Assembly: GCA_029242745.1 (NCBI GenBank)
Contig: JAQWTI010000012.1
Span: forward strand, 94,824-158,823
DNA length: 64,000 nucleotides
DNA from: Acidimicrobiales bacterium
Lineage (GTDB): Bacteria; Actinomycetota; Acidimicrobiia; Acidimicrobiales; MedAcidi-G1
Direction of reading: 5' to 3'
The position numbers were made by a program, and so were the translations under genes. The notes under the pieces are model-generated. The model was given only the letters and a program-made list of their open reading frames with translations, searched no databases and was not told the origin of the DNA. Positions 8,530 through 16,822 of this stretch are shown piece after piece (the stretch's first letter is position 1; every line of letters starts with the position of its first letter).

Positions 8530-9852
8530 TCAGGGGGCGGTGAAGGCCGGGCCTGTGTGGCTGAGCATCGGCACATCGCCGGGGCCATCTTGGTAGCGGT
8601 TGAGTTCGAAGCGCGACACCACGAAGTGGTGAACCTCATCAGGACCATCGGCTAGGCGCAGAGTTCGTTGTTGGGTGTACATACGCGACAGAGGTGTCCA
8701 TTGGGAAACGCCAGTGGCACCGTGGATTTGGATGGCGGCGTCGATTATTTGGCAAACTTTTTCTGGAACCATGGCTTTCACGGCGCTAATCCATACCCGG
8801 GCCTCGGCATTCCCCATGGTGTCCATGGCCTTGGCGCCTCGCAGCACCATTAGACGCATGGCCTCTATTTCAATGCGGGCTTTTGAAATGACCTCCATGT
8901 TTTTGCCGAGGTGCGAGATGGTTTTACCGAAGGCCTCGCGGTTAAGGCCCCGGCGGCACATGAGTTCGATTGCTCTTTCGGCGGCACCGATGGATCGCAT
9001 GCAGTGGTGGATACGGCCCGGGCCCAGACGTAGTTGGGAAATCTCAAACCCACGGCCCTCGCCAAGGAGCAGATTCGTCGCTGGGACCCGAGCTTCGTTG
9101 AAAGTTATATGCATGTGGCCGTGGGGGGCGTCGTCGTCACCGAACACGTGCATGGGATGGTCAATGATGACCCCTGGGGTGTCGATGGGTACGAGAATCA
9201 TTGACTGCCGGCGGTGTGGAGGCCCATCGGCACTGGTCTGGACCATGGTGATCATTACTTTGCAGCGGGGGTCGCCGGCGCCCGAGATGTAGTACTTGGT
9301 TCCGTTAATAACCCACTCGTCACCGTCTAGCACGGCCTGACAGGCGATGTTCTTGGCGTCCGATGAGGCTAGGTCGGGCTCAGTCATAGCGTAGGCAGAG
9401 CGGATCTCACCGTTTAGGAGTGGATCAAGCCACTGCCTCTTCTGTTCAGGGGTACCTACCCGCTCGATGACCTCCATATTGCCGGTATCGGGTGCTGAGC
9501 AGTTCATGCTCTCGGAGGCCAGTGGATTTTTGCCCAGTTCAGCAGCGATGTAGGCGTAGTCAAGGTTTGACAGTCCCTCACCTGTTTCGGCGTCAGGAAG
9601 AAAGAAGTTCCACAGGCCGATTTTGCGGGCCTTAGCCTTCAGGGCTTCAAGGATGTCCAGTTGGCTCGGGTGGTAACCCCAGTGGTCATTGCGTTCGGCG
9701 CCAAAGCGGTGGAATTCCAAGGTGACCGGCTCAATTTCATCAGCGATGAATTGTTTGACCTGTTCATGGAGGGGGCGGGCACCTTCAGACATGCGCAGGT
9801 CGAGGGAGGGGTCTCTGGGATCGTCGATATGGAGGCCGGGGCCGACTGCCAT
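8530..9852 (-). CDS. Acyl-CoA dehydrogenase family protein
   Basis: A 440-residue acyl-CoA dehydrogenase of the large ACAD10/11-like group. Visible signatures are YAMTEPDLASSDAKN (FAD and substrate loop), INGTKYYISGAGDPRC in the middle domain, and the C-terminal IQIHGATGVSQWTPLSRMY helix region. A GGAG lies eight bases before the ATG. It is 52 bp upstream of the alkyl sulfatase in the same direction and may form an operon with it. This group usually acts on long, branched or hydroxylated acyl-CoAs; the exact substrate cannot be read from sequence. Confidence 0.9.
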   Translation of the reverse strand: MAVGPGLHIDDPRDPSLDLRMSEGARPLHEQVKQFIADEIEPVTLEFHRFGAERNDHWGYHPSQLDILEALKAKARKIGLWNFFLPDAETGEGLSNLDYAYIAAELGKNPLASESMNCSAPDTGNMEVIERVGTPEQKRQWLDPLLNGEIRSAYAMTEPDLASSDAKNIACQAVLDGDEWVINGTKYYISGAGDPRCKVMITMVQTSADGPPHRRQSMILVPIDTPGVIIDHPMHVFGDDDAPHGHMHITFNEARVPATNLLLGEGRGFEISQLRLGPGRIHHCMRSIGAAERAIELMCRRGLNREAFGKTISHLGKNMEVISKARIEIEAMRLMVLRGAKAMDTMGNAEARVWISAVKAMVPEKVCQIIDAAIQIHGATGVSQWTPLSRMYTQQRTLRLADGPDEVHHFVVSRFELNRYQDGPGDVPMLSHTGPAFTAP

Positions 9853-10348
9853 TGGGTGTCTCCGATGTTGGTTACGAGATTAGGTGAACGGACTGAATCT
9901 AGGGCCGTTGGCCACCGAGGTCCCCAGCGGGCATGATCCGCGCCATCGCAGAAGGTGCAGATCCAATTGTGGCGCCACTCGGGATACTGGGCCAGTTTGC
10001 GCCCAACGGCCATTCAGTTCATATGGAAAGGGTCACGATAGTTAGCAAGCCTGCCAGACCTAAGCACCGGTCCCAGCGGTCGGGCTTGGATGATATTGGA
10101 TGGCCCTGCCAATTTGGGAGCGCAAGGAACCCGAAGAGCAACTGATTGGGCTGTTGAAGTTGTTCAACTGAGACCAGCAGAGCTAATTCCCAGAGCGGCC
10201 TAGTCCCCGGACTTCATTCCGACGGCTAACAGATCCAAATTCTCCGGCGAGGCCAGTCCGGAGGATTGCTTCCAGCGTGCTATCTCGATCGAGATTCGAT
10301 CCGTGATCGCCAGTCCTGGCTTACAGCGATTCGGTCTTTTGGCTGCAA
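9853..10348. other. Intergenic region without a recognisable gene
   Basis: About 500 bp between the acyl-CoA dehydrogenase and the VapBC palindrome. Open frames here have compositions typical of chance frames and match nothing I know. One short inverted repeat, GTTGAA gttg TTCAAC, is at 10153-10168. The region must contain the acyl-CoA dehydrogenase promoter (minus strand). Confidence 0.5.
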
Positions 10349-10413
10349 GCAGGTCAAGTATAGAATACGTGCAACACGTAATCTGTGTTGCACGTATTCT
10401 ATACTTGACCTGC
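10349..10413. repeat. Perfect long palindrome (29-bp arms, 7-bp loop) ending at the vapB start codon
   Basis: Arm 10349-10377 is the exact reverse complement of arm 10385-10413, separated by GTAATCT. The right arm stops one base before the vapB ATG at 10415. Inside each arm is a smaller dyad GTAT-AGA-ATAC, and TATACT at 10400-10405 looks like a -10 element placed for a leaderless transcript. A VapB autoregulatory operator is the simplest reading. A DNA cruciform or an RNA hairpin that would bury the start codon is the alternative. Confidence 0.85.
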
Positions 10414-10414
10414 C

Positions 10415-10648
10415 ATGGCAAATTTAACGCTAGTTGTTGACGATGATCTGCTCCACCGAGCCCGAGTGCGGGCTGCTGAGGAGGAAACATCGGTCAACGC
10501 CGTGGTACGCGAGATGCTGGCGTCATATTCAGCGGTTGACCGCATTGATGCTGCCCGTCGTCGCCTGGTTGCCCTGTCGGTGTCGTCAGCCGCTGGATCG
10601 GGTGGTCGATCCATTACCGGCGACCAATCTGTGAATGTCGTCGGATAA
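10415..10648 (+). CDS. vapB: VapB-like antitoxin
   Basis: A 77-residue protein whose first 45 residues (ANLTLVVDDDLLHRARVRAA, then VNAVVREMLASY) fit a ribbon-helix-helix DNA-binding domain as found in VapB and related antitoxins. The C-terminal 25 residues are rich in Ser and Gly and are likely the flexible toxin-neutralising tail. The stop codon overlaps the vapC start (TAATG). There is no Shine-Dalgarno site, since the palindrome runs to one base before ATG; translation is probably leaderless. The antitoxin presumably represses its own promoter through the palindrome. Confidence 0.82.
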   Translation: MANLTLVVDDDLLHRARVRAAEEETSVNAVVREMLASYSAVDRIDAARRRLVALSVSSAAGSGGRSITGDQSVNVVG

Positions 10649-11097
10649 TGAACCGGACCTTTGTTGACGCCTCCGTTCTAGTTCGCCTATTTGATGATGA
10701 TGAACCAAATCGTCAGGCCGGGGCCCGGGCATTGGTTGGGGTTACCGGTGGACCAGCGTTGGTTGTATCGGGCCTGGTGCTTGCTGAGTTCGTTGGTACT
10801 GTCACGACCCGAATGAGTCGTCCCTTGTCAGCGGTAGTGGCGCGGAGGGCTCTTACCGAAATGGCCGCACTGACCGTGGTGCCCATAGATGCTTCACTAG
10901 TGTTGGCCGCAGCGGACACGGCCAGCGAGTCGGGCTTGTCCGTGCGTGATGCCCTGGCTTTAGAAGCTGCGGTAGTTGGCGGGTGTGATCGGCTAGCTAC
11001 CGAGGCACTTAGTCACGGCAGCATCATGCGTGGAATCCATATCATTGATCCCTCCATGATCGAAGGTGGGGCTGGAGAGACAGCAGGGAGGCTGTAG
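10648..11097 (+). CDS. vapC: VapC-like PIN-domain toxin
   Basis: A 149-residue PIN-domain ribonuclease. The four acidic positions are visible: Asp in TFVDASVLV (about 7), Glu in VLAEFVGTV (about 49), Asp in LSVRDALALE (about 99) and Asp in GGCDRLATE (about 117). Family members cleave tRNA or rRNA and are neutralised by the co-encoded VapB. Translation is coupled to vapB by a one-base overlap. The toxin looks intact, with no frameshift. It is followed after only two bases by an epoxide-hydrolase-like gene, so read-through is likely. Confidence 0.88.
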   Translation: MNRTFVDASVLVRLFDDDEPNRQAGARALVGVTGGPALVVSGLVLAEFVGTVTTRMSRPLSAVVARRALTEMAALTVVPIDASLVLAAADTASESGLSVRDALALEAAVVGGCDRLATEALSHGSIMRGIHIIDPSMIEGGAGETAGRL

Positions 11098-11099
11098 GT

Positions 11100-12095
11100 G
11101 TGACCACTTTGGGCGGCCTCATGGAGATGGGTTTGTTGCGCCACGAGGTAGATGCCCATGGCACCCGCATCCACGTGGCTGAGATCGGTAGCGGGCCACT
11201 GGTGCTGTTCGTTCATGGCTTCCCCGAGTCGTGGTACTCGTGGCGCCATCAGCTCCCAGCGGTGGCAGCTGCAGGATTTCGCGCTGCTGCTATTGATGTT
11301 CGGGGCTATGGCTCATCTGCGGCACCAGAGGCGATTGGTGCCTATCGGCTACTGGACCTGGCCGGCGACTGCATAGGGGTAGTCGATGCTCTGGGAGAGT
11401 CGGAGGCGGTGATCGTCGGCCATGACTGGGGCTCACCTATCTCCGCGACAGCAGCCCAGCTTCGTCCAGATGTTTTCATCGCCCTCGCTCTATTGAGTGT
11501 TCCCTTTACGCCTCGGGGCGAGGTACGTCCCACTGATCTATTTCGGGCTATGGGTGGACCTGATGAAATCTTCTACATCGACTACTTTCAGGACCCTGGC
11601 GTCGCCGAGGCAGAGATTGCTACCGATCCGGTGGCGTGGCTTAAGGCCTTCTATCTGAATGCCTCTGGAGACGCTCCGCCCATGGCGAGCCAGGCTAAGC
11701 CACGTTTCTTCACCAGATCTGGTGATGCTCTAGTAGACCGACTTGCCCCCTGGTCAGGGCCTTTGTCCTGGTTGACTGACGAAGATGTCTCGTTCTACGC
11801 AAGTGAGTTCGCCCGTGTTGGATTTACTGGTGGGTTGAACCGTTATCGGTGCATTGATTACGACTGGGTTGATCTCCGGGCTTGGCACGAGGCTCCGATC
11901 AGACAGCCTTCGTTATTTATTGGCGGAGAGAACGATGGACCGACTCTCCTTGGGGCGGGGAGTATCGCCCGATTCGGTGACACTCTCCCCGGATTGCGTG
12001 CATCAGTGATTTTGAACGATGTAGGTCATTGGATCCAGCAGGAGGATGTACGGGGAACCAATGCAGCGATCCTACATTTTCTTGCTGGGCTATAA
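11100..12095 (+). CDS. Alpha/beta hydrolase, epoxide-hydrolase-like
   Basis: A 331-residue alpha/beta hydrolase. The oxyanion motif HGFPESW (39-45), the nucleophile elbow GHDWG with Asp at about 109, and the His motif DVGHWIQQED near 309 are those of soluble epoxide hydrolases, which open epoxides to diols through an alkyl-enzyme ester. I take the GTG at 11100, with GGGAGG about ten bases upstream; ATG codons at 11121 and 11127 are alternatives. The gene starts two bases after vapC stops, so it probably shares that transcript, which is unusual for a metabolic enzyme. Confidence 0.85.
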   Translation: MTTLGGLMEMGLLRHEVDAHGTRIHVAEIGSGPLVLFVHGFPESWYSWRHQLPAVAAAGFRAAAIDVRGYGSSAAPEAIGAYRLLDLAGDCIGVVDALGESEAVIVGHDWGSPISATAAQLRPDVFIALALLSVPFTPRGEVRPTDLFRAMGGPDEIFYIDYFQDPGVAEAEIATDPVAWLKAFYLNASGDAPPMASQAKPRFFTRSGDALVDRLAPWSGPLSWLTDEDVSFYASEFARVGFTGGLNRYRCIDYDWVDLRAWHEAPIRQPSLFIGGENDGPTLLGAGSIARFGDTLPGLRASVILNDVGHWIQQEDVRGTNAAILHFLAGL

Positions 12096-12146
12096 CCCTG
12101 CCGTTCGCCCCGAAGGAAGTGAGCACCCATGACCTAGGGTCACCCC

Positions 12147-14240
12147 ATGGCGAAGTCTGAAGTTAGGGATAACCATGGTCGGTTAACCCGGTCGTTAGGT
12201 CTTCGTCACGTCTTCGCTCTATCTACCGGGGCGATGCTTTCTTCTGGCCTGTTCCTGTTACCTGGTTTGGCTGCCGCCAAAACTGGGCCATCAGCTGCAC
12301 TGGCCTACCTGCTGGCTGGATGTCTTGCGGTGCCGGCGATGTTCAGTGTGTCTGAATTGGCTACAGCGCTCCCTAAGGCTGGTGGTGCTTACTATTTTTT
12401 AGAACGGGCGCTGGGTCCAGCAGTAGGAACTGTGGCCGGATTCGGGACTTGGCTATCACTAGTACTGAAGGACGCTTTCGCCATGGTTGGCATGAGCGCC
12501 TACCTAGTGCTGATTTTAGATGTCAATGCCACAGCACTTGCTCTTGTCCTGATTGGGCTATTCACATTGGTCAATGTGGTTGGCTCCAAGGCCAGTGCCT
12601 CCATGCAGTTGGGCCTTGTGGTCATCGTGCTTGGCGCCATGGCATGGTTTTTAGTAGGGGGGTTGCTCGAGACAGCCGAGCGAGGCATCGATAGCTCGAA
12701 CCTCGATCCGTTCTTTACCTCTGGTGGATCTGGTGTGGTCACCGTTATTGGTTTGGTATTCGTTTCCTACGGAGGGCTGACCAAGGTGGCCAGCGCGGCC
12801 GAGGAAGTGGACGATCCCAGTCAGCGAATTCCCCTCGGCATGGCGCTATCGCTAGTTGTGGCCACGGTCTTGTACACGCTCGGGGTTCTGGTAGTCGTAG
12901 CGGTAGTTCCCGCTGATGTTCTACACGGGGACCTCGCACCCATCCATACGGCTGCCGAGATGGTATTGCCGAAGGTGGGCGTGTGGTTGGTCGTGGTTGC
13001 CGCCCTTGCTGCGTTCGCCTCGGCAGTAAATGCTGGCATTCTCGCCGCAGCGCGCTACCCGATGGCCATGGCCCGCGACGGTTTGCTCCCAGATTGGATG
13101 GGTGGCCTCAGCAGGTTTGGGACCCCAGTATTTGGTGTGATCGCTACTGGAGGGGCTATCGCCTTAGTAGTAGTGGCCTTTGACGCTGAGGCCATCGCCA
13201 AACTGGCTAGTGCCTTTGTCTTGCTCACCCTAGGTTTAGTGAACTTGGCGGTACTAGTGCTGAGAGCGTCAGAGATTCGCTCCTATGCACCCTCGTTTCG
13301 CTCACCTTTTTACCCATGGACGCAGTTAGCGGGAATCGCTGTGTCTTCTTATCTGATCCTTCAGTTGGGGATTGCAGCCCTTATTTTCATAGGTGTGGTA
13401 TCCGCCGTTGGCTGGGTCTGGCATCACGTTTACGCCAGGTCGCGTACTGAGCGGGCAGGGGCTATTCGCCATGTCTTTCGGCGCTGGGGGAGGGAGGCTG
13501 ATGAGGCCTTGGAGCGAGAAATCAGCGCAGCTATGGCCGGGCACGGCCTACGCGCTCGCGATGATTATGTCGGACTTATCGCTAGGGCCGTGGTGCTTTC
13601 TATCCCTGAGGGTACGGACATAAACGAGGCGGCTGCTCGGGCCTCTGCAGTGCTTTCGGAACGTATCGGCGTACCAACAGAGCAGATTGCGGAACATTTT
13701 CTCGAGACTGGGTCGTTATGGATTCAGCCGTCTAAAGACCACCCGACGGCCACACCGGTTGCTCTTTTGGATGACATCCAGAACGACCAGTTGGTTATTG
13801 TTCGTGCGGCTGCTGGTATTCGTATTCCAGCAGCTTGGGGTGGTTCGGGAGAGTTAGTCAACGCCCTGTTTTTCCTTGCCGGAACCACAGCTGATCCTGG
13901 GCGGTCTCTCCGTCTGGCTGGAGAGCTCGCGGGCTTTCTCCATACTGGGGCTCATGCTTGTGGGCAGGCGGCGACCGAGGCTGAGGTCAAGTCGTCATTG
14001 CTTCCTGGGCTGGCTGTGCGCCAATACGCACTATTGCCTGAAGGGGTTGACGCTGGCTTGATCGGTTGCCAGATCGAGAACCTTCAATTTGACAACGGTT
14101 CCAAGGTCGTTGCGGTAAACCGTTATGACGTACCCCTGACCGTGGATGAGTCTCTGGTGCTGGAAGCTGACGACTTGTTGACGGTCGTGGGTCCCGAGGA
14201 GGAGATGCCCGCCCCGGGCGAACCCGCTCCACTTAAATGA
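12147..14240 (+). CDS. APC-superfamily amino-acid permease with C-terminal PTS-EIIA-like and TrkA-C-like domains
   Basis: A 697-residue protein. Residues about 20-430 are a 12-helix amino acid/polyamine permease with the usual GAMLSSGLFLLPG first helix and SELATALPKAGGAYYF. After the membrane part comes a cytoplasmic tail of about 250 residues: a region around 460-590 resembling a PTS EIIA type-2 fold (YVGLIARAVVLSIPEGTDINEAA), then a TrkA-C/RCK-like end (LLPGLAVRQYALLP to DDLLTVVGPEEEM). Such tails sense ligands and gate transport. Domain boundaries are approximate and the EIIA match is by eye. Its transport substrate is unknown. It is convergent with the LLM gene, 30 bp apart. Confidence 0.85.
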   Translation: MAKSEVRDNHGRLTRSLGLRHVFALSTGAMLSSGLFLLPGLAAAKTGPSAALAYLLAGCLAVPAMFSVSELATALPKAGGAYYFLERALGPAVGTVAGFGTWLSLVLKDAFAMVGMSAYLVLILDVNATALALVLIGLFTLVNVVGSKASASMQLGLVVIVLGAMAWFLVGGLLETAERGIDSSNLDPFFTSGGSGVVTVIGLVFVSYGGLTKVASAAEEVDDPSQRIPLGMALSLVVATVLYTLGVLVVVAVVPADVLHGDLAPIHTAAEMVLPKVGVWLVVVAALAAFASAVNAGILAAARYPMAMARDGLLPDWMGGLSRFGTPVFGVIATGGAIALVVVAFDAEAIAKLASAFVLLTLGLVNLAVLVLRASEIRSYAPSFRSPFYPWTQLAGIAVSSYLILQLGIAALIFIGVVSAVGWVWHHVYARSRTERAGAIRHVFRRWGREADEALEREISAAMAGHGLRARDDYVGLIARAVVLSIPEGTDINEAAARASAVLSERIGVPTEQIAEHFLETGSLWIQPSKDHPTATPVALLDDIQNDQLVIVRAAAGIRIPAAWGGSGELVNALFFLAGTTADPGRSLRLAGELAGFLHTGAHACGQAATEAEVKSSLLPGLAVRQYALLPEGVDAGLIGCQIENLQFDNGSKVVAVNRYDVPLTVDESLVLEADDLLTVVGPEEEMPAPGEPAPLK

Positions 14241-14270
14241 GCAGCTCCTGCTGGCACTTCTTTGAGAGCC

Positions 14271-15215
14271 TCATGCAATCAGCAGGCGGCGGATTTCTGC
14301 AGCACCGGCAACCTGCTCAGCGTTGGTGGCGGCCACTGGCGCTAAGTTCAGGTCAATTGCTCCTGCCTCCACATACGGGCGTAGCCACTCCACGATGTCG
14401 GCTGGTGTGCCAACCGGGGAGTAGCGCTCAAACGCGCTGTAGGACGTTCTGTAGAACTTCTCCATCGCCGGCCCCAGTAGCGCTGTTCCGTCGGCGGGTG
14501 TATCGCCTAGGCCGACCCAGATTTGGTACCCGTGGCGCCACGCGACGTCCTCACGCCCAGTCGCAGTGGCCGCTGCTTCGGCTATACCGACGCCTTCGGC
14601 GAACCGCCGAGGTGAGCACCACGAGGCCAGCCACCCGTCACCACGTTCACCAGATCGGCGGATCGCGGCATCAGAGCGCCCACCGACCGTCACCGTTACC
14701 GGCGGCACAGGCGATGGTCGGATAATTGCGTTGGGGGCGTCGTAGAACTCACCGTGGTGGTTGACTATTTGGCCAGCTAAAAGTGGCCGGAGGAGGTCAA
14801 GAGCTTCGTCGGTTTGGCGCCCTCTGGTCGCTGGATTGACGCCCATGACCTCCATTTCATGACGGTCTTCGCCGCCGATACCGACGCCAAAAGTGAGGCG
14901 CCCTGGGGCGTGGGTGGCCAGCGTGGCTATTTGCCGGGCAACGGCCACTGGATGGCGTAGCGCCAGTAGGTATACGCCGATATACAAACCGATAGTGGGG
15001 TGTAATCCAGCCAGCCATGACACGGTGACTAGGCCATCCATGCCGCGTCCATCGAAGAACGCGACGTGGTCGGCCGTGACCAGATGGTCTAGACCAGCAT
15101 CTGCTGCGCTATTCACGTACGCCGCCGCTACGTCATGAGACGCAAATCCGGTTGGGGGTAATGACAGTCCTACCCGAACTCTTGACTCGGGAGTCTTTTG
15201 GGACAGAGCTGTCAC
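14271..15215 (-). CDS. LLM-class (luciferase-like, probably F420-dependent) oxidoreductase
   Basis: A 314-residue luciferase-like TIM barrel. Typical stretches are RVGLSLPPTG at the start, HLVTADHVAF, and RLTFGVGIGGEDRHEMEVMGVNPATRGRQ in the middle, the last being characteristic of F420-dependent members in actinobacteria. The start is the GTG at 15213-15215, which overlaps the TGA of the upstream nitroreductase (GTGA). The two genes therefore form a coupled pair of flavin or deazaflavin enzymes. The reaction is not predictable from the sequence. Confidence 0.87.
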   Translation of the reverse strand: MTALSQKTPESRVRVGLSLPPTGFASHDVAAAYVNSAADAGLDHLVTADHVAFFDGRGMDGLVTVSWLAGLHPTIGLYIGVYLLALRHPVAVARQIATLATHAPGRLTFGVGIGGEDRHEMEVMGVNPATRGRQTDEALDLLRPLLAGQIVNHHGEFYDAPNAIIRPSPVPPVTVTVGGRSDAAIRRSGERGDGWLASWCSPRRFAEGVGIAEAAATATGREDVAWRHGYQIWVGLGDTPADGTALLGPAMEKFYRTSYSAFERYSPVGTPADIVEWLRPYVEAGAIDLNLAPVAATNAEQVAGAAEIRRLLIA

Positions 15216-15898
15216 GGCACGCGTTTCTCCCCGAACCGGTCCCAGGAGGTGATCCTCTCGGGGCTCCGGTAACGGGGCGCCACACCCCACTTACCGGTTG
15301 GGTGGCCGAGGGGAAGGAGAGCCAAGATTTCGTAACGCTGGGGAATCCCGACAAGTTCACGGACTTCGTCCTCGTAGATCCGGTGCAGGGTGGTCATGGC
15401 TGTTCCTAGACGGAGGGACCGAGCGGCAAGCATGAAGTTCTGGATGGCTGGGTATACCGAGGCGTGAGTAGGCCCCACAGGCATTGGTCCTTCGTCGTCG
15501 TGAACCGTCATGTCGATGGAAGGCATGAGTAGCAGCACCAGGACTGGCACATGTTCGAGGTTCTCGGCGAGATGAATGGTGGCGCGGTTGTTGCGCTCCC
15601 AACTCTCACGAGCTGTGTTATTGGGGAATTCAGCGGGGGCAATAGCTGGCTCGTAGCGACGCCACCCTCGGCGATAGATCTCAGCTAGAGAGACCTTCAT
15701 CCCTGAGTCCTGTACGACTACGAATTGATAGGGCTGGATGTTGCCACCGCTGGGAGCCTGAACGGCGGCCTGCAGACACGTCCAAATATCTTCCTCACTC
15801 ACTGGCTCAGGGCTGTAACGACGCATGGCCCGGTTGGTCATCAGACCGTCAAGCAGACCGATCTCGTTGCCGCGAGCCTCACCCGTCTTGAACGTCAT
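15212..15898 (-). CDS. Nitroreductase-family protein
   Basis: A 228-residue FMN-binding nitroreductase-fold protein. The N-terminal RAMRRYSPEPVSEEDI and AAVQAPSGGNIQPYQFVVV segments are the conserved FMN-phosphate and ring-binding regions; NFMLAARSLRLGTAMTT and the LPLGHPTGKWG near the C-terminus complete the pattern. A GAAGG motif precedes the ATG. Coupled to the downstream LLM oxidoreductase by a GTGA overlap. Members reduce nitroaromatics, quinones or enoates, or dehalogenate; which one applies here cannot be told. Confidence 0.9.
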   Translation of the reverse strand: MTFKTGEARGNEIGLLDGLMTNRAMRRYSPEPVSEEDIWTCLQAAVQAPSGGNIQPYQFVVVQDSGMKVSLAEIYRRGWRRYEPAIAPAEFPNNTARESWERNNRATIHLAENLEHVPVLVLLLMPSIDMTVHDDEGPMPVGPTHASVYPAIQNFMLAARSLRLGTAMTTLHRIYEDEVRELVGIPQRYEILALLPLGHPTGKWGVAPRYRSPERITSWDRFGEKRVP

Positions 15899-15923
15899 AG
15901 TTCACCTTCTATCTGTTGGGGGG

Positions 15924-16733
15924 TTATCGGCCGGTAAACCGGGGTTCACGCTTTTCGGCGATAGCGGCAAGGGCCTCAGAGAAATCTTCTGACGCGAAGG
16001 TCACAGTCTCTAGCGCTGTCGACAGGTCAAAGGCTGGGCCGCAGGTTTGTTTGATCCAGGCGTTTATGGCTTGCTTGGTGGACTGCACAGCCTGAGGTGC
16101 TCCAGCGGCCAGTCGCTTCGCCCATGCCCGGCCAGCTGCTATGCAGGCTTCTGGATTGCTAACTGATTCAACGATAAGACCCATCTTCTCCGCATCGGTG
16201 GCAGTGACTGCGTCACCGGTAAGGAGGTAGCGCTTGGCTAACTGGGGACCAATGGCCAGTGGCCATGCAATGGTCCCGCCATCACCGGCAGCGATGCCGA
16301 TTTTTACGTGTGGGTCACCGAGGCGGGCCGATTCAGACATGATGGTGATATCTGCGAGTAGTGCAATGCTTGCTCCTAGGCCCATGGCATGACCGGTCAC
16401 TGCGCAAACGATGGGCAGGTGTACGTCAAGCATGTTCCAGACGATGGACTTGCCGTCTAGACGGATGTCAGCCGCGTAGCCAGGCTCGGAGAACCGGGGG
16501 AACCAAGCGAAGTCGCCGCCTGCGGTGAAGGCTGTTTCAGTTCCAGCGAGAAGCACAGCTCGGGCGGTGCGTTCCTCGCGCAGAACGGTAAAGAGCAGTG
16601 CTAGTTCGTGATGCATTTGGGCATTGACTTTGTTGAGGTTGTCGTCAGGCTTGTCGACGGTAACTACAAGGACGTCGTCGTCGCGCTCGAACCGCAGGTA
16701 CTCGAACTCATTAAATCGGGAATTGTCAGACAC
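15924..16733 (-). CDS. Enoyl-CoA hydratase/isomerase family protein
   Basis: A 269-residue crotonase-fold protein. Oxyanion-hole stretches are ETAFTAGGDFAWF (about 65-77) and VTGHAMGLGASIALLADI (about 112-129), followed by GIAAGDGGTIAWPLAIG. The start is the GTG at 16731-16733, preceded by an AGGAG nine bases upstream. It lies between the nitroreductase and an acyl-CoA-dehydrogenase-like gene on the same strand, suggesting a short beta-oxidation-like operon. One of the usual catalytic Glu positions is not obvious (GDGG at that turn), so hydration versus isomerisation is open. Confidence 0.88.
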   Translation of the reverse strand: MSDNSRFNEFEYLRFERDDDVLVVTVDKPDDNLNKVNAQMHHELALLFTVLREERTARAVLLAGTETAFTAGGDFAWFPRFSEPGYAADIRLDGKSIVWNMLDVHLPIVCAVTGHAMGLGASIALLADITIMSESARLGDPHVKIGIAAGDGGTIAWPLAIGPQLAKRYLLTGDAVTATDAEKMGLIVESVSNPEACIAAGRAWAKRLAAGAPQAVQSTKQAINAWIKQTCGPAFDLSTALETVTFASEDFSEALAAIAEKREPRFTGR

Positions 16734-16822
16734 GGCCGTGTCTCCTGTCGAGATGAGATGGGGTGGAATGATAGAGGTGAGAGTTCGGCTAGATCCTGCT
16801 GTTGGCGTCTCCTTATACGTGT

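Noticed and set aside
8675..9292. 205-codon antisense frame over the acyl-CoA dehydrogenase
   Set aside because: Composition typical of antisense shadows and the sense frame has clear dehydrogenase motifs.
10200..10490. 96-codon minus-strand frame through the VapBC palindrome
   Set aside because: It runs across the palindrome and into vapB antisense, with no recognisable domain.
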